A stretch of 40,740 bases of DNA, from NCBI GenBank assembly GCA_036381835.1, contig DASVCA010000028.1, forward strand, positions 1-40,740, given 5' to 3'. Both the position numbers and the translations under genes were made by a program. This document shows, in pieces, positions 10,571-19,568 of this stretch. The notes beneath the pieces were generated by a model. It worked only from the letters and a program-made list of their open reading frames with translations, was not told the DNA's origin and did not search any database. This DNA is from DASULK01 sp036381835 (lineage in GTDB: Bacteria > Actinomycetota > Actinomycetes > Mycobacteriales > Micromonosporaceae). Positions within the stretch are counted from its first letter, which is position 1. Every line of letters begins with the position of its first letter.

Positions 10571-11071
10571 GTGCGCGTACGTGTAGAGAAGACGACGCTG
10601 CCCGGCATCGGAGTCCGGCAGGACGTCGTGACGTCCTGCGGCCAACGGGTCGGCGTGGTCACCCGGTACAGCGGCGAGCGTTACCTCGTCGTGTACGACC
10701 AGGATGACCCGGACGCCCGGCTCGCCGCCGTTCCCCTCACCGACGATGAGGCGGTGGCGCTGGGCGACATTCTGGGCACGTCGATGCTGCTCAGCCAGCT
10801 CTCCGGGCTGGGCACGCCGGCGGCGGGACTGCTCACCGAGCAGATCTCGATCGACGCGGACTCCAGATACGCGGGTCGGACGCTCGGCGACACCAAGGCG
10901 CGCACCCGGACCGGCAGCTCGATCGTGGCCGTCCTACGGGACGGCAAGGTGATCCCGACCCCCGAGCCATCCTTCCGTTTCGAGATCGGCGACGTGCTTG
11001 TCGCGATCGGCACCCGCAAGGGGCTGGAGGCCCTCACCGCGATCCTCGCCGGCTCCGAGACAGGCGACTGA
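10571..11071 (+). CDS. KhtT-like regulatory subunit with RCK-C (TrkA-C) domain
   Basis: 166-residue cytoplasmic protein. The N-terminal part begins VRVRVEKTTLPGIGVR, typical of the KhtT group, and residues of about 80-160 form an RCK-C/TrkA-C domain (SIDADSRYAGRTLGDTKAR, then FRFEIGDVLVAIG). In Bacillus, KhtT gates the K+/H+ antiporter KhtU, and RCK-C domains of this group can bind cyclic di-AMP. The partner gene follows after 5 nt. I use the GTG at 10571 because family members start there and TACGGT lies about 8 nt upstream, which would give a leaderless transcript; GTG 10562 is in frame. No KhtS gene is present. Confidence 0.85.
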   Translation: MRVRVEKTTLPGIGVRQDVVTSCGQRVGVVTRYSGERYLVVYDQDDPDARLAAVPLTDDEAVALGDILGTSMLLSQLSGLGTPAAGLLTEQISIDADSRYAGRTLGDTKARTRTGSSIVAVLRDGKVIPTPEPSFRFEIGDVLVAIGTRKGLEALTAILAGSETGD

Positions 11072-11076
11072 CGCGG

Positions 11077-12330
11077 ATGCACGAGACGACGACCCTGCTC
11101 GTCGAGGTGGGAGCACTGCTGCTGCTCCTCGGGCTGTTGGCGCGACTCAGCCGCCGGATCGGGCTCTCGCCCATCCCGCTCTACCTGCTGGTCGGCCTGG
11201 CATTCGGCCACGGCGGGCTCCTTCCGATGTCGGCCAGCGAAGAATTCTTCGAGGTCGGCGCCGAGATCGGGGTCATCCTGCTGCTGGTGATGCTCGGCTT
11301 GGAGTACACGCCCAGCGAATTGATCAAGGGCTTGCGCAGCGGGGCGCCCGCCGGCCTGATCGACGCCGTGCTCAACGCGCTGCCCGGCGCAGCGCTGGCG
11401 CTGCTACTCGGCTGGGGCTGGGTGGGCGCGCTCGTACTCGCCGGCGTCACCTGGATCTCCTCCTCCGGCGTCATCGCAAAGGTGCTCGGCGACCTGGGCC
11501 GGGTCGGCAACCGGGAGACCCCGGCGATCCTGTCGATCCTGGTCATCGAAGACCTCGCCATGGCCTTCTATCTGCCGCTGGTGACCGCGGTCCTGTTGGG
11601 CGCCGGTCTGATCAGCGGCGGCATAACTCTGGGTGTGGCCGTCTGCACCGTCCTGATCGTGCTGGTGGTGGCCCTGCGCTACGGCAACGCGATCTCCGCG
11701 ATGTTCTCGCCCAAGGACCCGGAGGCGCTGCTGCTGGGAGTGCTCGGCCTGACCATGCTGGTCGCCGGGATCGCCGCCAAGCTCCAGGTGTCGGCCGCCG
11801 TCGGCGCCTTCCTGGTCGGCATCGCACTCTCCGGGGCGGTGGCGCACAACGCGGAGCGGCTGCTGTCGCCGTTGCGCGACCTGTTCGCCGCCGTGTTCTT
11901 CGTCTTCTTCGGTCTGGCCACCGATCCACGGGACATTCCGCCGGTGCTGCCGCCGGCACTGGCTCTGGCGGGGGTCACCATCGTCACCAAAGTGGTCACC
12001 GGCTACCTGGCGGCGCACCGCGCCGGCATCGCGGTTCCAGGCCGCTGGCGGGCCGGGTTGACCCTGGTGCCACGCGGTGAGTTCTCCATCGTCATCGCCG
12101 GTCTCGCCGCGGGGACCGGTGCGGTCAGCCCACAACTGGCACCTCTCGCCACGGTGTACGTCCTCATCACGGTGGTGTGTGGACCGCTACTCGCCCGCCT
12201 GCCCGACTTCGCATGGTTCAAGAACCTGATCGGCCGGCGCCCATCGGCGGCGCAACCAGATCCGCTCGCGGCCATCGACCTGTCACCGCAGCCGGAGGCC
12301 GCTAACCATCCGAATCGAACCTCCACCTGA
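11077..12330 (+). CDS. KhtU-like K+/H+ antiporter (CPA2 family)
   Basis: 417-residue membrane protein with about 12 hydrophobic segments and no cytoplasmic RCK domain of its own, as expected when the regulator is a separate subunit. Family marks include the first helix pair ending PLYLLVGLAFGHGG, a GVILLLVMLGLEY segment, WISSSGVIAKVLGDLGR, and VVFFVFFGLATDP-type sequence near residue 270. CPA2 proteins exchange K+ or Na+ for protons. With the KhtT-like protein it probably forms a K+/H+ antiporter that exports potassium at alkaline pH or under electrophile or osmotic stress. The ATG at 11077 follows the upstream gene by 5 nt, so they are co-transcribed. Confidence 0.9.
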   Translation: MHETTTLLVEVGALLLLLGLLARLSRRIGLSPIPLYLLVGLAFGHGGLLPMSASEEFFEVGAEIGVILLLVMLGLEYTPSELIKGLRSGAPAGLIDAVLNALPGAALALLLGWGWVGALVLAGVTWISSSGVIAKVLGDLGRVGNRETPAILSILVIEDLAMAFYLPLVTAVLLGAGLISGGITLGVAVCTVLIVLVVALRYGNAISAMFSPKDPEALLLGVLGLTMLVAGIAAKLQVSAAVGAFLVGIALSGAVAHNAERLLSPLRDLFAAVFFVFFGLATDPRDIPPVLPPALALAGVTIVTKVVTGYLAAHRAGIAVPGRWRAGLTLVPRGEFSIVIAGLAAGTGAVSPQLAPLATVYVLITVVCGPLLARLPDFAWFKNLIGRRPSAAQPDPLAAIDLSPQPEAANHPNRTST

Positions 12331-12442
12331 CAAGGACGGCCGACCGCCCTTCCCTGGTCTTGCGGCACACGGTAGCGTGTCGCCGCAATCCCCGATCCGA
12401 GCCGCGAGCCGGCTCGTTCATCCCCTGGAAGGTCAGCCCAGC

Positions 12443-12868
12443 GTGGAGCGGTCGACGTTCCGTGGTTTCGCCAATCCGGTGGATCCGTCACCGACGGAAT
12501 TGCGAGCCTGGGCATATCAGCCCGACTCGGTACCCCCGCAGTCCATGCCCGCCAACTTCGATCTACTGGTGGCCGGCGATCACCTGATCACCACGGTCTT
12601 CGACCTGGCGATGGATCCGTCCTGCCCTGCCCGCCGGTTCGCGCTGCACTGCCTGTACATCTACGCGGGCGACGCCATCACCACGAATTTCCGATCCCAG
12701 CCGCGGCGTCGGCTGCGCAAGCTGGTGAAGCGAGCCGAGGAGCACGGCGACGAACTCATGCGCACCTGGGCGCACAACTGCCGAGTGCTGCTCACGAAAC
12801 CGCACCTGTTCGACCACCGGGACTGGTACGAAGGCGGCCTGGCCCGCCGTCCGCGGCGTCTGAGCTGA
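12443..12868 (+). CDS. Conserved hypothetical protein
   Basis: Predicted soluble protein of 141 residues, starting VERSTFRGFANPVDPSPTEL and containing the hydrophobic stretch FDLLVAGDHLITTVFDLAMD, a helical arm RRRLRKLVKRAEEHGDELM and the end FDHRDWYEGGLARRP. No known motif or membrane segment was recognised. The GTG at 12443 has GGAAGG about 10 nt upstream; an earlier in-frame start at 12377 gives an N-terminus that looks non-coding. It stands alone between the antiporter pair and the antitoxin-like gene on the other strand. The coding character is good but the function is unknown. Confidence 0.7.
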   Translation: MERSTFRGFANPVDPSPTELRAWAYQPDSVPPQSMPANFDLLVAGDHLITTVFDLAMDPSCPARRFALHCLYIYAGDAITTNFRSQPRRRLRKLVKRAEEHGDELMRTWAHNCRVLLTKPHLFDHRDWYEGGLARRPRRLS

Positions 12869-12886
12869 CCGGTGCCGGTCCGAGAC

Positions 12887-13078
12887 TCACTTCGGCCCCG
12901 ACCGCTTCTCGATCTGTTCACGGGCCATCTGCTGACCCTTTTCGATCTTGTCAGCATGCCGGCCGCCCGTGGTTTCGTCGATCTTCCGCCCGGCCGCCTC
13001 GACCGCCCCCTTGGCCTTGTCCGGGTCGCCCATCTTCTCCTTGGCCCGGTCGGCCGCCTTCTTGAACGCCTCCGTCAT
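12887..13078 (-). CDS. Rv0909/MT0933-like antitoxin protein, no toxin partner
   Basis: 63-residue, very hydrophilic Lys/Glu-rich protein: MTEAFKKAADRAKEKMG, then DPDKAKGAVEAAGRKIDETTGG, then HADKIEKGQQMAREQIEK. The repeated K-x-x-E/D pattern around a DETTGG-x-x-x-DKIEKG segment is that of the MT0933_antitox family, whose type member is the Rv0909 antitoxin of Mycobacterium tuberculosis. There the partner is an SRPBCC-fold toxin (Rv0910); no such gene is next to this one. The neighbours are an unrelated hypothetical gene and hspR. It may be an orphan antitoxin, or, as in many actinobacteria, a stress protein of similar composition. Confidence 0.75.
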   Translation of the reverse strand: MTEAFKKAADRAKEKMGDPDKAKGAVEAAGRKIDETTGGRHADKIEKGQQMAREQIEKRSGPK

Positions 13079-13162
13079 CCCGGCACCCCCCTTTGACCGG
13101 AAAGCCTGGTCCGAACTGATTGTCAGGCTAGTCCGATCGAGCCGCCGGCGGTCCGGAAGGCG

Positions 13163-13597
13163 TTAGTCGGCTTCACCGGTACGGCGCGGACGCCACACCA
13201 CGAGCGCCGTGGAGGTGCGGCTCGCTGGGAGGAGGTCGTGCCGGGGGTACGCCCCCAGCGCCTCCACCTCCGCCAGCTGTCGGTACGCGGCGGTCAGTTC
13301 GCTCTCCAACTCAGCCACCCGCTGCCGCAGGTCGTCGACCAGCCGCTCCAGCTCGATGATCCGTTTGATACCGGCCAGGTTGACTCCGTCCTCCTGGCTG
13401 AGCCGCTGCACCTCACGCAGCAACAGCACGTCCCGGAAGCTGTAGCGACGCCCGCCACCGGGGGTGCGACTCGCCTGCACCAGCCCGATCCGGTCGTACT
13501 GGCGCAGCGTCTGCGGATGCATCCCGGCCAGTCGGGCCGCCACCGAGATCATCAACACCTTGGCATCGGGCGCCTGAGCAGCGAACTGCTCGTTCAT
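13163..13597 (-). CDS. hspR: Heat-shock repressor HspR (MerR family)
   Basis: 144-residue MerR-type regulator. Residues about 15-85 carry the winged helix-turn-helix (MISVAARLAGMHPQTLRQYD, then RTPGGGRRYSFRDVLLLREVQRL), followed by a coiled-coil dimerisation helix LVDDLRQRVAELESEL. HspR binds HAIR sequences and represses dnaK and clpB operons; DnaK acts as co-repressor in Streptomyces. The ATG at 13597 overlaps the dnaJ stop by 4 nt and has GGAGG upstream. As the last gene of dnaK-grpE-dnaJ-hspR it closes an autoregulatory loop, and HAIR sites are visible upstream of both dnaK and clpB. Confidence 0.97.
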   Translation of the reverse strand: MNEQFAAQAPDAKVLMISVAARLAGMHPQTLRQYDRIGLVQASRTPGGGRRYSFRDVLLLREVQRLSQEDGVNLAGIKRIIELERLVDDLRQRVAELESELTAAYRQLAEVEALGAYPRHDLLPASRTSTALVVWRPRRTGEAD

Positions 13598-14781
13598 CGG
13601 GGACCACCTCCGTGGGCATACTCGTTGCTACGCACGCGGGCGTCGAGCTGTTCGCGCGGAGCGGGCGGCGTGTGGGCGGCGAACGCCTCAAGCGCCTGCC
13701 GGGCCTCCTCCGACACCTGCTCAGGGACCACCACCTCGACGGTCACCAGCAGGTCTCCGGCCCGCCCGTCGCGCCGGACGACGCCGCGACCTCGAACCCG
13801 CAGCACCCGGCCGCTCGGGGTGCCGGGCGGCACCCGCAGCGTCACGGCCCCGTCCAGGGTGGGCACCCGCAGGTCGGTGCCGAGCACCGCCTCCGGGAAC
13901 GTGACCGGCACGGTCACGGTCAGGTCGTCCCCGCTACGGCCGAACACCGCGTCGTCGCGCACCCGTACCAGCACGTAGAGATCACCGGGGGGCCCGCCCG
14001 GCGTACCGGGCTCGCCACGGCCGGCCAGGCGGATCCGCTGCCCGTCCGCCACTCCGGGCGGGAACCGGACACTGATCGTCCTGGTCTTGGTCACCCCGCC
14101 GGAGCCACCACATTCCGGACATTTCTCGTCCACCACGGTGCCGACGCCCTGGCATTGGCGACAGGGCTCGGCGAAGCTGAACGAGCCCTGATCACGGATC
14201 ACCATGCCCGAGCCCGAGCACTGCGGGCAGGTACGGGGCGAGGTGCCGGGCTTCGCCCCGCTGCCGTGGCAGGTGTCGCAGACGCCCGGGGCGCGCAAGG
14301 TCAACGGCAGAGTGACACCGCGCACCGCATCCCGGAAGTCCAACACCACCTCGGTCTCGACGTCGCGCCCGCGGGCCGGGGCGCGCCGGCCCTTCCCGCC
14401 TCCGGTGAAAATCGAGCCGAACAGGTCGGAGAACCCGGTGCCGCCGAACCGGACCCCGCCCGGCGCGGCGCCGCCGAAAAGGTCGGCGAAGTCGAACGGA
14501 ACGCCGTTGCCCCCGGTCTGCGCGCCCCGGCGGAACGCGCCCGAGCCGAACAGGGAGCGCAGCTCGTCGTACTCCTTGCGCTTGTGCTCGTCGGCGAGCA
14601 CCGCGTACGCCTCGGAGACGGCCTTGAACCGCTCCTCCGCCGTCCGATCACCCGGATTCCGGTCGGGGTGCAACTCCCGGGCCAGCTTCCGGTAGGCCTT
14701 CTTGATCTCGTCGGAGGAGGCGGACTTGTCCACCCCCAACACGGCATAGAAGTCCTTCTCCAACCAGTCCTTGGCACTCAC
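13594..14781 (-). CDS. dnaJ: Co-chaperone DnaJ
   Basis: 395-residue type I J-protein. The J domain (about 10-75) has the HPD motif in LHPDRNPGDR. A Gly/Phe-rich stretch with FDFADLFGG follows, then four zinc-binding repeats (CDTCHGSG, CPQCSGSG, CRQCQGVG, CPECGGSG, about residues 165-240) and two C-terminal beta-sandwich domains. It delivers unfolded substrates to DnaK and stimulates its ATPase. The start is a GTG at 14781 with GGAGG 6 nt upstream. It is third in the dnaK operon, separated from grpE by an 85-nt gap with a strong hairpin, and overlaps hspR by 4 nt. Confidence 0.98.
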   Translation of the reverse strand: MSAKDWLEKDFYAVLGVDKSASSDEIKKAYRKLARELHPDRNPGDRTAEERFKAVSEAYAVLADEHKRKEYDELRSLFGSGAFRRGAQTGGNGVPFDFADLFGGAAPGGVRFGGTGFSDLFGSIFTGGGKGRRAPARGRDVETEVVLDFRDAVRGVTLPLTLRAPGVCDTCHGSGAKPGTSPRTCPQCSGSGMVIRDQGSFSFAEPCRQCQGVGTVVDEKCPECGGSGGVTKTRTISVRFPPGVADGQRIRLAGRGEPGTPGGPPGDLYVLVRVRDDAVFGRSGDDLTVTVPVTFPEAVLGTDLRVPTLDGAVTLRVPPGTPSGRVLRVRGRGVVRRDGRAGDLLVTVEVVVPEQVSEEARQALEAFAAHTPPAPREQLDARVRSNEYAHGGGPR

Positions 14782-14806
14782 CGTCCACCTCCCCGACCCT
14801 CCCGTA

Positions 14807-14846
14807 CGGGGGTTGGCGATGGGTCCGCGCCCTTCGCCAACCCCCG
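14807..14846 (-). repeat. 13-bp hairpin between grpE and dnaJ
   Basis: Inverted repeat with arms at 14807-14819 and 14834-14846 (one arm reads CGGGGGTTGGCGA) and a 14-nt loop. It lies in the grpE-dnaJ gap within an otherwise close-packed operon. In RNA it would form a stable stem that could act as a partial terminator or processing site, lowering dnaJ-hspR output relative to dnaK-grpE. Confidence 0.7.
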
Positions 14847-14866
14847 GAACGGATTCGAGCCGACAC

Positions 14867-15679
14867 TCATTCCGGGTCGGCCACCGCGACCAACGCCGGC
14901 CGCAGGAGCCGGTCGCCGAGCAGGTAACCCCGACGCATCACCTCGATACAGGTCGGCCCGGTGACCTCGGACGACGTCGAGTGGGCGACCGCTTCGTGGC
15001 GGTTCGGGTCGAACGGGTCGCCCTTCTCCCCGAACGCGGTCAGTCCGAACTTGGCCAGCGCCGAAGCCAGTTGCTCGGCTACGGCTCCGAACGGCCCGAC
15101 CAGGTCGCCGTGCTCGCGTGCCCGATCGAGATCGTCGAGCACCGGCAGCAGCGCGGTGAGGACCGAGGCGACGGCCTGCTCGGAGGCGGCGGCGCGGTCC
15201 CGGTCGACCCGCCGGCGGTAGTTGGCGTACTCCGCTGTGACCCGCTGCAGGTCGCTGGTGCGCTCCTCGAGCTCGGCCCGCAGCGCCGCCAGTTCGGCCT
15301 CGACCGGTTCGGTGGCCTCCTCTTCCACGGGTGCCGCCGGTTCGTCCACCGCGGTCTCTGCGGGCTCCCCGACGAGTGCGGCCTCGGCGGTGTCGACCTC
15401 GGGTCCGGGCTCCGACGACGAGTCCTGGGCGGCGTCGGCTGAGTCACCCTCGGGCTCTGTCGTCGGGGCCGGCTCGGCCGATCCGGTCCCCCCCGCCCCG
15501 GATGCGGCCGCTGCGGGCTGATCGGAGGGCTCGGCCTTACCGCGTCCGCCAGCCGGGTTGATCTTTCGCTTGTCCCGGATGACGACTCGCTCGCCGGGGT
15601 CGCCCTGCCCTTCCTCGCGCGCGGCGGCCGACTCCGGTCCGGGGTCGTCCGGACCGGTGGCGGTCGACTCATCGGTCAT
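14867..15679 (-). CDS. grpE: Nucleotide exchange factor GrpE
   Basis: 270 residues, longer than typical GrpE (about 190-220). The extra length is an acidic Ala/Pro/Glu-rich N-terminal region of about 130 residues that is probably disordered. The GrpE domain follows, with the long dimer helix (ELAALRAELEERTSDLQRV, then AEYANYRRR), the four-helix bundle ALLPVLDDLDRA and the C-terminal beta-wing with the signature FDPNRHEAV and GYLLGDRLLRPALVAVA. It releases ADP from DnaK. The ATG at 15679 lies 54 nt after the dnaK stop. Confidence 0.97.
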   Translation of the reverse strand: MTDESTATGPDDPGPESAAAREEGQGDPGERVVIRDKRKINPAGGRGKAEPSDQPAAAASGAGGTGSAEPAPTTEPEGDSADAAQDSSSEPGPEVDTAEAALVGEPAETAVDEPAAPVEEEATEPVEAELAALRAELEERTSDLQRVTAEYANYRRRVDRDRAAASEQAVASVLTALLPVLDDLDRAREHGDLVGPFGAVAEQLASALAKFGLTAFGEKGDPFDPNRHEAVAHSTSSEVTGPTCIEVMRRGYLLGDRLLRPALVAVADPE

Positions 15680-15733
15680 GTCGTCACCTCACTCCAGCGG
15701 ACTTGCCGGTTGCGGTCAGTGGTGGGCGGAAGG

Positions 15734-17581
<1,848 letters not shown>

Positions 17582-17626
17582 GTTGTCTCTCCTAGCTACT
17601 GGTAGCTGAAGCTTGTTCGCCTTAAG

Positions 17627-17645
17627 TTGAGTGGCCTTGACTCAA
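17627..17645. promoter_or_regulatory. HAIR operator of the dnaK operon
   Basis: TTGAGT (17627-17632), 7 nt, ACTCAA (17640-17645). This matches the core of the HspR element exactly and lies 46-64 nt upstream of dnaK. It is also in the intergenic region of the divergent GTPase gene. Confidence 0.92.
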
Positions 17646-17679
17646 TTCTGCCACGGCGACTCACCTGTGCAAGCAAGAG

Positions 17680-17688
17680 TTGAGTCAA
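17680..17688. promoter_or_regulatory. Additional HAIR half-site (TTGAGTCAA)
   Basis: TTGAGTCAA is the reverse complement of TTGACTCAA at 17637-17645 inside the main HAIR site. It provides a third TTGAGT half-site about 50 nt from the first and about 90 nt upstream of the divergent GTPase start. It may extend HspR binding toward that gene; this is not shown by sequence alone. Confidence 0.55.
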
Positions 17689-17774
17689 CCAGACGCAACA
17701 CGGTGAGCAGCCCGGTACGACGACCCGCAGCCGTTCGTGTTGTCGTGGATGAATACTTCGGGCAGGCTTTACCC

Positions 17775-19568
17775 GTGACCACGCACGGGGATCCGGGTGC
17801 CGACCCCCGCGCGCCGGTCGGCGAAGGGTCGGCGGCGCCGGTATTGGGGGAGGCGCTGCGACGACTGCGTGGCGCTCTCGCCACGACGACGTACCCGCTG
17901 GCCGTGCCCTCCGCGGCGGAAGCCCGGCGGACGACACGCGCCCTGATCACCCAACTCGACGACTACCTGCTGCCACGGCTGGCCCGGCTCGACGCCCCGC
18001 TGCTCGTCGTCGTCGGGGGCTCGACCGGAGCCGGCAAGTCGACACTGGTCAACAGCCTGGTCCGGGCACGGGTGACCGTGCCCGGCGTGCTGCGACCCAC
18101 CACGCGCGCGCCGGTGCTGGTCTGTCATCCCCGCGATCTCGCATGGTTCCGCCAGGCCGAACTCCTGCCCGGGCTGACCCGCACCACCCGGCCCTCCGAC
18201 GATCCGCGCACGCTGCAGCTCGTCTCCGCGCCGGCGCTCACCCCGGGCCTTGCCTTCCTCGACGCTCCGGACATCGACTCCGTGGTCGATGCGAACCGGG
18301 CGCTGTCGGCGCAACTGCTCGCGGCCGCCGATCTGTGGCTCTTCGTCACCACGGCGACCCGCTACGCCGACGCGGTGCCGTGGGAGTTGCTGCGTACCGC
18401 GCAACTGCGGGGCACGGTGATCACCGTGGTGCTCAACCGGGTACCCGGACCCGCCGGCGAGGAGATCGCCGCCCACCTGTCTGAGATGCTGGCCGCCCAG
18501 GACCTCGCCGCGGCACCGCTGTTCGTCGTCCCCGAGACAGAGGTGGACGGGCAAGGTCTGCTGCCCGAAGCGGCCACCACCCATCTACGGGCCTGGTTCG
18601 ACCGGCTCGCGGCCGACCCGGACGTGCGAGCCGGTGTGGTTCGCCAGACCCTCGACGGAGCGCTCGCCGCCCTCCATCCGACGGTGACCGGACTCGCTGC
18701 CGCCATAGATGAGCAAACCGACACGGCTCTAATCCTCACCGACGTGGTGGAGGCGGCCTACCGGACGGCCCGCCAGACCCTCACGCAGGGCCTGCGCGAC
18801 GGTCGGCTCCTGCGCGGTGAAGTGTTGGCCCGCTGGCAGGAGTTCACCGGCAGCGGCGAGATGCTGCGCCAGGTCCAGGCCCGCATCGGCCGACGGCGCG
18901 ACCGGAGGAGCAAAGCCGCCACGGGCCGCCCGGGAGCCGCCGGTGAGCAACTGCAGACCGCGCTCGAATCGCAGCTCGCCACCCTGCTGCGCGCCGCCGC
19001 GGCCGAAGCGGCCGAGACGGCGTACGCCGGCTGGCAGCGCGAACCCGCCGGTGCGGCACTGCTGGACCCGGAACTCAAGGAACCCGGGCCCGAACTTTCG
19101 GAGCGCGCCGAGCGACTGATCCGGGACTGGCAGCGAGGCGTGCTGGAGCTGGTCGCCGCCGAAGGCGGCGGCAGACGACGGGCGGCGCGGGGTGCGGCGT
19201 ACGCGGTCAACGCGACCGGCCTGACCGTGATGGTCGCGGTCTTCGCCAGCACTGCGTTCATCCCCACCGGACTCGAGGTCGCCGCCGGTGCCGGAACGGC
19301 GGTCGCCGGGCAGAAGCTGCTCGAAGCGATCTTCGGAGACCGGGCGATCCGGGCGCTGGCCGCCAAGGCTCGTGACGACCTGCTCGCTCGCATCGATGCG
19401 CTGTTCGCCGAGGAAGCGGACCGGTACCTGGCCCGGCTGCGGGCGGTGGAGGTACGCGTCGGCCTGGGCACCGCGCTGCGCCGTGCGGCTGCCGCGGTGG
19501 AGAACGGGCGGCGTGCGGCGGCGCTCACCGCAAGAACCGGGCTCGCGCTGCCGGGAGCCGACCGATGA
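17775..19568 (+). CDS. Membrane-associated P-loop GTPase (dynamin-like/YfjP-type), first of pair
   Basis: 597-residue protein. The G domain (about residues 75-260) has Walker A GGSTGAGKSTLVNSL, a switch-II site reading FLDAPDIDS in place of DxxG, and VLNRVP where NKxD is expected. A long alpha-helical region follows, then a hydrophobic hairpin near residues 480-520 (LTVMVAVFASTAFIPTGLEV) and a helical tail. This arrangement resembles dynamin-like or ribosome-binding-type GTPases, not translation factors. The start is the GTG at 17775; earlier starts would place the N-terminus in the dnaK control region. It overlaps the second GTPase by 4 nt and is divergent from dnaK. The role is unknown; membrane remodelling or stress response is inference. 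Confidence 0.82.
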   Translation: MTTHGDPGADPRAPVGEGSAAPVLGEALRRLRGALATTTYPLAVPSAAEARRTTRALITQLDDYLLPRLARLDAPLLVVVGGSTGAGKSTLVNSLVRARVTVPGVLRPTTRAPVLVCHPRDLAWFRQAELLPGLTRTTRPSDDPRTLQLVSAPALTPGLAFLDAPDIDSVVDANRALSAQLLAAADLWLFVTTATRYADAVPWELLRTAQLRGTVITVVLNRVPGPAGEEIAAHLSEMLAAQDLAAAPLFVVPETEVDGQGLLPEAATTHLRAWFDRLAADPDVRAGVVRQTLDGALAALHPTVTGLAAAIDEQTDTALILTDVVEAAYRTARQTLTQGLRDGRLLRGEVLARWQEFTGSGEMLRQVQARIGRRRDRRSKAATGRPGAAGEQLQTALESQLATLLRAAAAEAAETAYAGWQREPAGAALLDPELKEPGPELSERAERLIRDWQRGVLELVAAEGGGRRRAARGAAYAVNATGLTVMVAVFASTAFIPTGLEVAAGAGTAVAGQKLLEAIFGDRAIRALAAKARDDLLARIDALFAEEADRYLARLRAVEVRVGLGTALRRAAAAVENGRRAAALTARTGLALPGADR

